Origin: Solen grandis
Lineage: Eukaryota > Mollusca > Bivalvia > Adapedonta > Solenidae
NCBI GenBank assembly: GCA_021229015.1
Contig: CM037789.1
Location: forward strand, 43,018,377-43,082,376
DNA length: 64,000 nucleotides
Reading direction: 5' to 3'
Part shown: positions 20,872 through 31,373 of the stretch, in pieces
Position numbering within the stretch: the first letter of the stretch is position 1
Layout of the letters: every line of letters begins with the position of its first letter
Notes under the pieces: generated by a model
Database searches by the model: none
Told to the model about the DNA's origin: nothing
The model's input: only the letters and a program-made list of their open reading frames with translations
Made by a program: the position numbers and the translations under genes

Positions 20872-22000
20872 TTGAGTTTAACAAGTGTAGGATATTATGC
20901 AGTATCAATCTATATCCTACATAGAAAATATCATAACCTCACATCCTGAAAGAAATACACACTGATGATAACAATAAAAGTCATCCTCAGATATACCAAT
21001 ATTTCTTTCATTTTCTGTTAATTCATGCACATTTTTAGTTTCAGCTCCAGTTTATTTGGAAGGAAAATATCTTGAACTTTTGAATTACAGGCAACAAAAT
21101 TTATACTGGCATGTTTTCATGAAAACAGGTGTACCATAATCGTGTTTTGGGACAGTTAAAACATCAAAATTATTTATTAAAAACTAGACATAATCCAATA
21201 TCCAATAATATTGAATGATTTTGCATATTAGGTGTAGATCTTGTCAGCTAGGTTATTTAATAAAAAGTTTACATTTTGAAACAATGTCCCCTCTCCCTCC
21301 CCAACAGTTTACCAAACAAGTGTTAATATTGAAAGACATTATAACCAATAATAAAAGAATCTTTTTTTTTTTTGTAATTGTAAAGTCTTTTGTTTCATTT
21401 TTGCTGCTTCCATTTATGCAGAGTAATAGCTATTCAGAAGCTTGGTTTAAACTTAGATTTTTTACAACTTATTCAAATCCCTCTTCACGGTTCATGGGTT
21501 GGACCAGTACTTTGCGCCTTGGAAGGTCATGAAAAATCCCTTGATTAGCAATATCATAAGCCATTCCAGAAGATAAAAGCTGGCATATTCAAACACCATA
21601 TTGGTATAATGTAAGTCAGCCATTAAGTTGTGTCAGCTGAACCCTGCACATCATCTCAATATGGTAAACATTTCTGTCAAATAGTTTCAATTTATTTAAA
21701 AAGACAAAGAGTGGACCTGAAATTGCTATTGACTGGACAAGTTTTACAGTTTAGTCTTCAAATAATAATAAATGCATGTGTTAAAACTTCTTGTCAGTAT
21801 TCTACCTTTCTGGAGCAATACTACAGGTTTGGATAGGGATATATTGTCTAATATGGTGTTTGTTTTGGCACCTGCTATAGCAAGCATGTGTGACATAGGT
21901 ATCTGGATTTCCATCCATCTGTCTACAATTTATGATGATCCTAGGGGTTCAAGAGTATGGCTCGTAGATCAGTCACGTTAAAAAATGGTACTTCTCACTT
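20872..22000. other. Intergenic, nothing identified
   Basis: AT-rich, no gene supported. 21457-21540 (ACAACTTATTCAAATCCCTC, GGTTCATGGGTTGGACCAGT, TTTGCGCCTTGGAAGGTCAT) recurs reversed-context near 47510-47575, so it is part of a dispersed repeat. Confidence 0.55.
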
Positions 22001-22100
22001 NNNNNNNNNNNNNNNNNNNNNNNNNNNNNNNNNNNNNNNNNNNNNNNNNNNNNNNNNNNNNNNNNNNNNNNNNNNNNNNNNNNNNNNNNNNNNNNNNNNN
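22001..22100. other. Assembly gap, 100 N
   Basis: Exactly 100 N, so the true size is probably unknown. It abuts a tandem array on its right side, the likely cause of the break. Confidence 0.98.
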
Positions 22101-22802
22101 CAGAAATGTAGGAGGAGTTGCGTTCACAAGGCTGCAATATCATTCAGCTACAGAGACTAAGTTTCAAGGGACACAAACCTTGTAAAAATCAATGAACCGG
22201 AAAATCACCACTTCATGCACATCTACCCATTATAGTAATGATATTGACCAAGTTTTGAAAAGATTCATTCAGAAATGTAGGAGGAGTTGCATTCACAAGG
22301 CTGCAATATCAAACACTACAGAGACTAAGTTTCAAGGGACACAAATCATGTAAAAATCAATGAACCATAAAATCACCACTTCATGCACATCTACCCATTA
22401 TAGTAATGATATTGACCAAGTTTTGAAAAGATTCATTCAGAAATGTAGGAGGAGTTGCATTCACAAGGCTGCAATATCATTCACTACAGAGACTAAGTTT
22501 CAAAGGGACACAAATCTGAAAAATCAATGAACCGGAAAATCGCCACTTCATGCACATCTACCCATTATAGTAATGACACTGACCAAGTTTTGAAAAGATT
22601 CATTCAGAAATGTAGGAGGAGTTGCGTTCACAAGGCTGCAATATCATTCAGCTACAGAGACTAAGTTTCAAAGGGACACAAATCTTGTAAAAATCAATGA
22701 ACCGGAAAATCGCCACTTCATGCACATCTACCCATTATAGTAATGACATTGACCAAGTTTTGAAAAGATTCATTCAGAAACGTAGGAGGAGTTGCGTTCA
22801 CA
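22101..22802. repeat. 169-bp tandem array, 4.2 copies
   Basis: CAGAAATGTAGGAGGAGTTG recurs at 22101, 22270, 22438, 22605 and 22775 (as CAGAAACGTAGG): periods 169, 168, 167, 170. No copy is visible left of the gap. Confidence 0.93.
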
Positions 22803-22886
22803 AGATATGGACGCACGGACGTACGGACGGACGGACAGACGGAGAAGATGACGCCAATACACGACCGCCTCCGGCGGCGTATAAAA
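22101..22886 (-). mobile_element. Tandem-core element on minus strand, 3' part lost in gap
   Basis: Read on -, it starts near 22886 with TTTTTATACGCC, the same opening as the element at 41627-42477, then a hairpin (GCCGCC/GGCGG), a GTCC-rich run, and then about four 169-bp units. The far end is not seen. Confidence 0.65.
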
Positions 22887-23657
22887 ACTATACAAGGTTT
22901 TGATTTGAAACTTAAAATATACATAGATGGTGACTAGGAGAACCATAACTCTACCAAGTACTATTTTTCAATTATCTCCCCTTTATTTTTATTTTGATTT
23001 TTTTTGTACCTAACATTCTTCAAACACTGTAAAAAGGTATTTATTTGAGACTTAAAAATATGCATAGATGATGATAAGAAGAAGTGCAGTGACCAAGAAC
23101 CATTCCTCTATCTGGTCCCAATTTTTTTTAATTACCTCCCTTTCTTTTACTTTATAATGTGTATTTGTCTGGAGCAGTATTAAAAACATATTAGGTATTG
23201 ACTTAAAACTGACTGTGACTAGGTGAAGTGCAGTGACCAAGAATCATCTTTGGCTTTCGAGATACAAGTTACCCAGGTCTTAGTCACAACACATTGTCTC
23301 AATTTGGCAAACATTCCTACTAGGTTACTTTAAAATCCACTTATGCATGTAGAAATTACAGAGTAGACACAAGCTGGACAGATGGATAGTGCAATAACTG
23401 TATGCCTCCCAAAATCCATTAGGGGACATAAAAATCAAATTCATAGGTTTGTTTTATTTGCTATCTAATTGTATTTATGAAAGAAAAATGCCTTTTGACA
23501 ATATCTTTCACATAGCTAGTAAGTTTTCTGCTTCTTAAAAAATCCCAATAAATTGAAATAATTTTTATCATTTGGGGGCTAGGGTCCCATTCCCAAAATA
23601 GGCCAAGACTAAGTCAATAAAGCATGTTGTGCTCAACTGGTCACTTTGACCCCACAG
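22880..23657. other. Dispersed repeat remnants
   Basis: AAGTGCAGTGACCAAGAA occurs at about 23084 and 23226, and related text (TTACCTCCC, GTATT/TTGACTTAAAA) recurs. Related to the repeat at 27938-28535. No gene seen. Confidence 0.5.
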
Positions 23658-23730
23658 CTACCAGGACTGGTTTGACTTCTCTCCTCTGTTATAAATTTGA
23701 CTGATAATTAAGTATGTTTGTGTATCATAC

Positions 23731-24640
23731 CCCTTTAAAGAAGTGAACTTCTTTCCACAGATATTACATGGAATTTCTCTGCTATGCACTCTCAGGTGAT
23801 CTTCAAGTCTCTTTGATGTGTGGAAAGCTTTACTGCAAGTCTCATAGGTGCACACAAAAGGTCTCAGTAGACTAGCTTTTACTTTTTTGTGCATTTTCTG
23901 GTGACCAATCAAAGACTGTAGTGTTGGGTAATCTTTCCCACAAACAAAACATTTGTTTGAGTTCCTGACTAATGCCTGTCTTACATCACTATCTATCCCA
24001 TTTTTTTTCACTGCATCACTATCTGTGCTGGTTGTCTTCTTTCTATTACTATTGGTTTTAACTGTTTTCTTTTTTGTAAGTATTTTTCTTGATTTCTTCA
24101 TTTTAGATGCAGCTAGCAATTTAGTACTTCCCTTCACATTTCCTGCCTTTTCTGGTGTAGCCAATTCCTTTTTTTCTGATGTCCCTGATCCTTCAATGTT
24201 GCCTGTTGATTCCCCCGCTTTAGCTGGTTTGCCAAGTAGGGATTTAGAAATCTGTAACACAACAGGCTTATCACCTACAGGCAGTCTACTCTTTAACAAC
24301 AGTTCTGATATTGACACATTAGGTGGACAATGTTGTTCTATTTTTCTAACACTTATAATTTTTTTCTTTACATCACTACGTGTATCAGCATCTCTTACCT
24401 TTCCTACAACACTACCTAGCATCCCAAGTCTGTCATTATGAGTGATTCCCTTGTAATGTTGCCTTGATTTATCTAAGTCTTGCACTCTATTGATACTGTC
24501 ACTCTCTGCTTCACTGGCATTACTATGATCATTGTCTAATTCATCACTAGATTTTTTAACAGCTGCAGGAATGTTTTTTTTTAATGAATCTGAATATGAG
24601 ACAGGAATTGGGCCAATGGAATCTGTCACTGCTGAAAAAT
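23731..24640 (-). CDS. Zinc-finger gene, main exon
   Basis: The acceptor on - is TTACTTTCTTGCAG ending at 24641. The donor after AAAGG is GTATGATAC (23730 downward). Without splicing, the frame would continue past the donor as YDTQTYL and stop at 23658, losing the finger histidines, which supports the donor. The exon enters in phase 1 and leaves in phase 2. Confidence 0.8.
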
Positions 24641-27600
24641 CTGCAAGAAAGTAACCATAATTATTTATTACATACAAATATGTGAATTCTCACAGAAGCA
24701 TATATACATACAAGAACAATAACATGAAAAATTATTATTAAATATTTATTTATTGTAAAACAGGGTTTATTACACATGCACACAGTAAATAAATTTTATT
24801 TAGGTCTAATGGAAAACAATCTTTTTTAGATTTATACTTATCCTTTCAAAAGCCCCTAGATTGTTATTCAAGGCTCTGTGTTCTAAAAATTCTCAGAACA
24901 ATCTCAGGTATAAACTCAAATATCTGTTAGAGTATGCAAGATGTCAACCCAGTTTTAACAAGAACTATCATTGAAGATAATGAATATCCCCAGATCCCTC
25001 TTTGTCACAATCACTATTACCATGTCAGACAGTCTTGATAAAGTTGAAGAGTAAAATTAAAAACACACCAAATCCAGGTAGAGCTCTGATACACATAAAC
25101 ATGTATTGCCAATATTTTTTTTTAATAAATATGAAAATAATTAAACTGATCATGATGTGCCAGGGATATCTGGTACATAAAAATGCTGTGAAGTTATATC
25201 AAAATCTAAGCTAAGAAATAGTGTGGACAAAATACCTTCAATAAACATAACCATTTAAAATCAAGCAGGTCATGATATGCAAATGATATGCGCAACTAGA
25301 CTTGGTACTGGTACAATGGTAATATTGTGAAGTTAAATGAGAATCAGACTTGTCACGATTACCAAGTATTCAAGTTTTTTGTTGATACCTTTCATACTTT
25401 TCAAATTATTCTACTTAATAAGCAATTTTGATCAAAATTTCTAAGTTAAAAAGGGGCATAACTCTAAAAATATAGCTTTAAGAATAATAATCTCCCAAAA
25501 ATTTCAGAATAATGAATAATACTCTACCTTGTCATGATAATAAAGTATTCCAAGTTTCGTGTGATACCTTTAAAAGTGTTTGTGTAATGGGCTACATTAA
25601 AGTTTTTATGTGATGACAACAAAGACGCAGCAAACATAATAGCTTGACTTTTTCATAATAGAGGGCCATAACTCATTTAACCCTTTCCCTCATAGAGGAA
25701 ACCATGAAAAGACCTATGCGAACAACATAAAACCAGATCAGGTTTTATGCTGTTCGCTGCTCCTCAGTGGTCTGGAAATGAGGACTTTATAATTAAATTT
25801 GGTAAGGTTTTACTATGGTTTTCTGCAGATCAGGCTTTATGTGGTACCTATTGAGTGCGTCAAAATGAGTCTATATGAGGGAAAGGGTTAAAATTGAGCT
25901 AATCATGACATGCTAGTGATAATGATATGCTCAACTTATCAGTCTTGTAAAGTTTAATAAAAAAACGAACAAAGGTAGACGAAAAAAAGGGCAGACAAAT
26001 CTCGTAAACAGACGGACCGACTGACAGACATATAGGCATGGCTCCAATATTGCCTCCAGATAAAAAGTAAAAGTAGTGCTCTGCAGAGTGGTGCCAATGC
26101 CCGTCTGTTTACATGTCAACAACAAGGTCCATATTTGAGATTTAAAGTTTGAACACCATAAGGTATAAAGAGTAGCTGTTAAGTAATTATGAAAAAGGAG
26201 AAAAAAAGTATTTACATTGTGTAGAAGAAATGTAATGCTTTGAATAAAAACAACTAAAAGAAAAAAATCTAAGTTAAAATGTAGAAGAAATGTAATGCTT
26301 TGAATAAAAACAACTAAAAGAAAAAAATCTAAGTTAAAAAGGGGCAAAAACATTGCTTTCAGAATAATGCCCCTTGTCTTATGACTGCAATTTGTCATGA
26401 TTATCAAGTATTCCAAGTTATATTTTTATGTCATTCATAGTTTTCAAATCAATATACTCATTAAGCAATTTTGATAAAAATTCTATGTTATAAAGGGACA
26501 TATAGCTCCAAAAATATTGCTTTCAGAATAATGCCCCTTGTCTTACAACTGCGCCTTCTCATGATTATCAAGTATTCCAAACATTGTGTTGATACCTCTA
26601 ACTTTTCAAATTATTCTACTTAACAAGCAGTTTTGACAACAAGAGGGCCAAGATGGCCCTGTGTCGCTCACCTGAGTAAAATTGCTGTGTAAGGCATGAT
26701 GAAAAAAATGTGGCATCTAAATTGTTTTTTTAACATTTGACAAAGTGACCTAGAATTTGATCTACATGTACCTGAATTTGCACTCAACTGGGATTTCATG
26801 CAGTCATCATTCTTATCAAGTGTAATGAAGACTGGTACAAAAATGTAGGCCCCTAGAGTGTTCACAAGATGTTTCTAAAATTTGCCCTGGTGACCTACGT
26901 TTTGACCCCATGTGGCCCAGTTTTGAATTCATCCGATATTTGATGTAAACAAACATTCTGACCAAGTTACATTAAGGTTGGCTACATTGGCCTCTAGAGT
27001 ATTCACAAGGTTTTTCTAAAATTTTGACCTGGTGACTTACTTTTTAACCACACGTGACCCATTTTCGAAATCATCTGAGATATCATGTAGACAAACATCC
27101 TGACCAAATCTAATGAAGATTGGGCTTAAACTGTGGCCTCTAGAGTGTTCACAAGGATTTTGCAAGGTTTGACCTAGTGACCTAGTTTTTGACATGTGAC
27201 CCATTTTCAAAACTCATTCAAGATATCATGCAGACAAACATCCTGACCAAATCTAATGAAGATTGGGCCAAAACTGTGGCCTCTAGAGTGTTCACAAGCA
27301 ATTGTTGACGACGGACGAGCACAAGTGATCAGGTGAGCTAAAAATTCTAAGTTAAAAAGGGGCATAACTCCAAAAATATAGCTTTCAGAATAAAAAAAAC
27401 CCCTTGTTTTACAACTATACCTTGTCATGATTATCAATTATTCTAAGTTTTGTGTTGATAACTTTCATAGTTTTCAAATCATTCTACTTAATATGTGATT
27501 TTTACTAAATTTCTAAGTTAAAAAGGGGCATAACTCTGAAAATATAGATTTCAGAATAATTCCCCTTGTCTTACAACTGCCCCTTATCATTTTTATAAGG

Positions 27601-29318
27601 CATTCCAAGTTTGGTGTTGATACCTTTAAAAGTTTTGAGTAATGGGCTACATTAAAGTTTTTGCACGATGACAATGACAACGATGACCCAGCAATCATAA
27701 TAGCTCAACTTTTTCTTTGAAACAGACAAGCTAAAAATGGAACTAGAGCTATCACTGAAGGTGATTAATACCCCCGCATAGTGCTTTGATAAAGGAGAAG
27801 TCAGACACCAGGCGGAGCATAGATAGGAACCTGTATACATAGTATATTGGTTTTGATAGTGAGTAATAAGTAAGTAAAGTCTTTATTTAAAGTTGATAAA
27901 GAGTCAGTTATGGTTGTTGGCACAGTAGTTTAAAGTGTAGAGTTACAGTTCTTGGACACTGCACTTTTCCTAGTCGCCATCTGTTTACATTTTAAGTTTG
28001 AAATCAATACCTTGTATAATTTTCAAGTTATGTTCCGGACAAGAAAAAACAGAAGTAAACAAAGGGGGTAATTCCATAATTAGACCATGTAGAGTTACAG
28101 TTCTTGGACACTGCACTTCTCCTAATCGCCATCTGTCTATATTTTAAGTTTCATGTCAATACCTTGTATAATATTCAATTAATTTTCCAGACAAGAAAAA
28201 CAAAATAATAAGGGAGATAATGCAAAAATGGGACCAGGGCAATAACTCTGCCGTCCTTGAACAACTCATGTCAAATTTATGTCACACACTTCTCTACCTG
28301 ATTATCAATGCACACACAAAATTTGAACCAAATCGGTAAAGAAATGTAGAAGGAGTTTGCGTCACAAGATATTTAGAGTCAAATCAGGGGCAATAACTCT
28401 GTAATCCTTAAGATAACTCATCTGAAATTTATGTCACACACCTCTTCACCTGATTATCAATGCACACACAAAATTTGAATTAAATTGGTTGAGGAATGTT
28501 GAAGTAGTTCGCGTTACAAGGTTGTGGGATGGACAGACAGACCAACAGACTGACTCCTATAAACCCGGTGTGTTTTGGAAAAGTTTTGAAATGACAATTG
28601 AGGATTTTAATTCTTACATGAAGTACCGCAATTAAAATGGCTAGACGTTGTTAAAAGTCACACGTTCATAGACCATGATAACAAGGACATATATCACGTT
28701 CCGTTTGACAGTAACTACACCACACTGCTTTTGCTGTGTTATATTACTTCAAGACTCAAAATCACTCTTGCTAAAACACCGAGTTTAAGTGCCACCTATT
28801 TTGTTTGAAACTACATAGTTGTTTATTTAAACTCATTAATTAGTTCCTCGCAAAGCGTGATGAAACAGATTACACAATGTGACAAGTACCTGCAGTCAAT
28901 TCATAGTTCCGCGAGTTATCAAACTGCGCACTTAATTCCTCTTACTAAAGAGGCGTGGTTTACATGCAACGTTCAATTTGACAGGCGATAAAGTTGAATG
29001 GAATATCGGTTTTTTGTTGAAGTGTAAAGTGGAGAAAAGTCAAAGTCAATCGCACAGCGTAGTATGACGGCCATCAGGCAGTCACAAAAGGGTGTTCTGC
29101 TGTTTGGTATACATCAGTACTCTTGTGATGAGAAAGTTTTTCAGACCTTTCTGTATTGTTTCTTTTGCCAGCACTATGTAAAGTTGACTATCCTAATACA
29201 TTTAGTTTCACAGTGACATACCAGGTTTTATGTATCTCCATCCTTTAGACTTGAAGAGCTGCTTCACAGATTCCTCTTGCTCTACGGTTATGTACATCAT
29301 CATCAGATAGCCCGCCAT
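23731..29318 (-). CDS. C2H2 zinc-finger protein gene, partial (two coding exons seen)
   Basis: Exons on -: 29318-29222 and 24640-23731, giving 335 codons plus two bases. The first exon encodes MAGYLMMMYITVEQEESVKQ and 12 more residues. The second encodes an ~180-residue Ser/Lys-rich basic linker and then the fingers. CFVCGKDYPTLQSLIGHQKM(H) is C-x2-C-x12-H-x3-H; the next is C-x4-C-x12-H-x3-H (CTYETCSKAF ... HLRVH). A third starts CNICGKKFTSLKG and is cut at a donor GTATGA, so its histidines must lie in a later exon at lower coordinates, which I could not find. Exon joining is by phase only. Probably a nuclear DNA-binding protein; no ortholog named. Confidence 0.7.
25681..25887 (+). mobile_element. 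piggyBac-like palindromic MITE, internally deleted copy
   Basis: TTAA at 25677-25680 and 25888-25891. The ends CCCTTTCCCTCATA and TATGAGGGAAAGGG are inverted. Lacks the GCCTGCGAGT/ACTCGCAGGC hairpin core present in the other three copies: CATAAAACCAGATCA is joined directly to GGTTTTATG. Confidence 0.85.
26220..26339. repeat. 60-bp tandem duplication
   Basis: 26221-26280 and 26281-26340 differ only at the last base. A very recent event. Confidence 0.97.
26638..27338 (-). mobile_element. Helentron-like element, GCTCACC family, minus strand
   Basis: On +, it begins AACAAGAGGGCCAAGATGGC (the 3' stem-loop and CTTGTT end read backwards), then GCTCACCTGAG. It ends GATCAGGTGAGCT, the 5' terminus. 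Units (CTCTAGAGTGTTCACAAG) recur at about 26855, 26993, 27142 and 27282. The surrounding repeat continues on both sides, so it inserted there. Confidence 0.75.
27938..28535. repeat. Tandem ~150-160-bp units, two types
   Basis: AGAGTTACAGTTCTTGGACA occurs at about 27941 and 28091 (period 150). GCAATAACTCTG ... TCACACACTTCTCTACCTGA occurs at about 28230 and 28391 (period ~160). Ends in GGACAGACAGACC. Probably another tandem-core element with eroded ends. Confidence 0.75.
29222..29318 (-). CDS. Zinc-finger gene, candidate first coding exon
   Basis: ATG at 29316-29318 within ACAATGGCG opens 32 codons ending YIKP plus one base, then donor GTATGT. That leftover G matches the phase needed at 24640 (making GAT, Asp). 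No homolog recognised, so linkage rests on phase, strand and order. The intron would be 4.6 kb. Confidence 0.5.
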
Positions 29319-31088
29319 TGTCACCTTCCAATATTCTACAATGTAAGTGGACGATAAAATTACTTTCATATGTTCCTTTTTGCAATACATGTGATTAATG
29401 TGATACAAATTTTGTTAGGGTGACAGTTTCCAGTGGGTCAGAGTTCAGCTGAATGGTAAACAGTCCCTAGGGTGGCTATGAGCAGGTTTTCACTGTTGAC
29501 GAACTCAGCTTCTTCTATTCTCTAAATATAGGTTTAATGCCATTCAGATATTATAGCGTCGGAGACCCACGGCTGCCTATATAACATCTGTATGAAGGAA
29601 CGGAATAAGCGCTTGTGGGTCTTCGACGCTGCAGATATTATTGAATGTACATATTTATAAAATAATCATTAATAAATAAAATGTATTTAACACTCAATAT
29701 TTAGTTAAGAATGTCAAAATTTCTTTTTGACAGGTGTGTAATTTCAATGCTCAAAATTGGTAGAGCAAAAATGGTTGACAACTATATGTTTATGAGGCTA
29801 ACATATTACTGATAAAGCCAGTAGTAATTTCTGGCGATGTAATTCAAAAGTTTCCCAATGAAGATCTTTTAGCATATCTGTCACACTGCTGGTATTGTGG
29901 TAATTGTTTTGCTTACAAGGCCACTGAACTACCCAGATGCTTTAACACCTTTCTCCCCTATTGTGAGTTATTGGTACAGTGACATGCCCGTTTCTTCATT
30001 ATTCTGGTGCACTGTAATACCAATACTCAGAAATAATTCATACAATACATTACTCAAATATGCCAAAAATAAGACAATTAAAATGTATTTATTAAATATA
30101 AAATATGCCACAATTGAAGGCAAAATAACATCATTTATTCCATTTTTTTCTTTAAAAATTAAAAACACAATACTCCATAATATGCTTACTATATAATATA
30201 AAACTCATGGTAGTAAATGGTAAAATCATGGTATGAAATGGCAGAGACTATGGTACGAAATGGTTATGGTACGAAACGTCTGTAATTCGTGTCAACATTG
30301 AAGACCTGACTGTCACAATATAATTCGGGCATTGAAGAATATAATGTGAGTTTAGAACGTTGGAATAGTTAATGTGGATTTTGTGGGTTAAAAACTAGAA
30401 AATACCTATTTTTCATGGGGTATGAATTTGTTCAGTTTCCTAACATCCGGAATATTTTTGTCCGAACATGGTGGATAACACAGAGAGTTATACGCATGCG
30501 TGAGCGGAAATAAGCGGGAATTTGAAAATGTGTATTACGGTTTAATGTTAAAGAAGTGAACAAGGAAAATTGACTATTCTGATCTGGTAATTTACATTAT
30601 TTCAAGATAGAGAGTTTGTTTTATTTAAAAAGAATGAAATTACTTTATTTCTGAGAGAAAATAGCCCCCTGTTGCATCAAGCAAAGTTTTCTATACCGAT
30701 ACTTTTTCATTTTTCCAATGTGACAAGTGGTAAATAAATATTGTGAAGAAAAAAATCGCTCAGCGCTGTGATCCTTTCATTTTGAATCACGTTTAAAAAA
30801 AGTTTTGACAAGAAATACTCTTTGGAATGCTAATCGCAAACAGATAAAAGAAAGAAGATAGGGGCGCCCAGTGAACCTGAAAACCCTTAGTTTCATTATC
30901 TGGTGACCATCCTGACCCCAGAAGGGGTTTGACCTATCTCTTGATTATTACCATCACTCATAAGAGGATTATTGGTAGGGTATATGAGGCACAAGATTGA
31001 AGGGTGTTAATAGTTTTTAAAAGAAGTGTCTGAACACAATATTGCATGTTGAGATTAAAGAGAAAATTCGCTATATTCTGTACTGGTG
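29319..31088. other. Intergenic between zinc-finger and TACC genes
   Basis: Upstream of the candidate first zinc-finger exon. Contains the hairpin at 29559-29635 and, at 30208-30282, short ATGGTACGAAATGG-type repeats. Otherwise nothing recognised. Confidence 0.5.
29559..29635. repeat. 16-bp imperfect inverted repeat (hairpin)
   Basis: AGCGTCGGAGACCCAC and GTGGGTCTTCGACGCT pair with one mismatch over a ~40-base loop. Looks like a small foldback element. Confidence 0.75.
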
Positions 31089-31373
31089 TTTCTGGTCGCA
31101 GCACGATATACCCAAATAACCCAAATACTCCTGAATTCCCCCCAAATACAAAACAGTGTTAAACAGCAAAATATTGATTATTCATTATCCCAATTCAGCA
31201 TACAATGCTAACATATTTGTTGACTGTTTTGAGAATTGATATTATCCGAAATATCTTTTACAAATAAGTCAATCTGAGTATCTTACATCATACTTATAAT
31301 ATGTACTTTCATAACCATCTTGATTTGAAATAATGGGTTCTGTAAATGTTTTAGCACTCTTATCTCTATACTT

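Larger units (their letters stand above)
25375..27737 (-). mobile_element. Helentron-like elements, TTTTTAGCT(T/C)...CTGTTT family, minus strand, interrupted
   Basis: On -, starts near 27737 with TTTTTAGCTTGTCTGTTTCA then AAAGAAAAAGTTGAGCTATT, resembling the + start at 59637. The units contain (on -) GTTATGCCCCTTTTTAACTT then AGAAATTTTG, about every 150-170 bp. Another start is at about 25655. Interrupted by the elements at 25681-25887 and 26638-27338. Confidence 0.6.
24641..29221. other. Zinc-finger intron, largely repeats
   Basis: 24641-25375 shows nothing firm. The rest is nested Helentron-like copies, a TTAA palindromic element, a 60-bp duplication and a ~150-bp tandem repeat, listed separately. 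28536-29221 is unique-looking and somewhat richer in G+C; it may hold the 5' part of the locus. Confidence 0.55.

Noticed and set aside
23953..24441. 162-codon + ORF, Phe/Leu/Ser-rich
   Set aside because: Antisense shadow of the zinc-finger exon's Lys/Ser-rich region.
25931..26416. 161-codon minus ORF with repeated FLLHFNLDFFLLVVFIQSIT
   Set aside because: The internal repeat is just the 60-bp DNA duplication; the rest is AT-rich repeat sequence.
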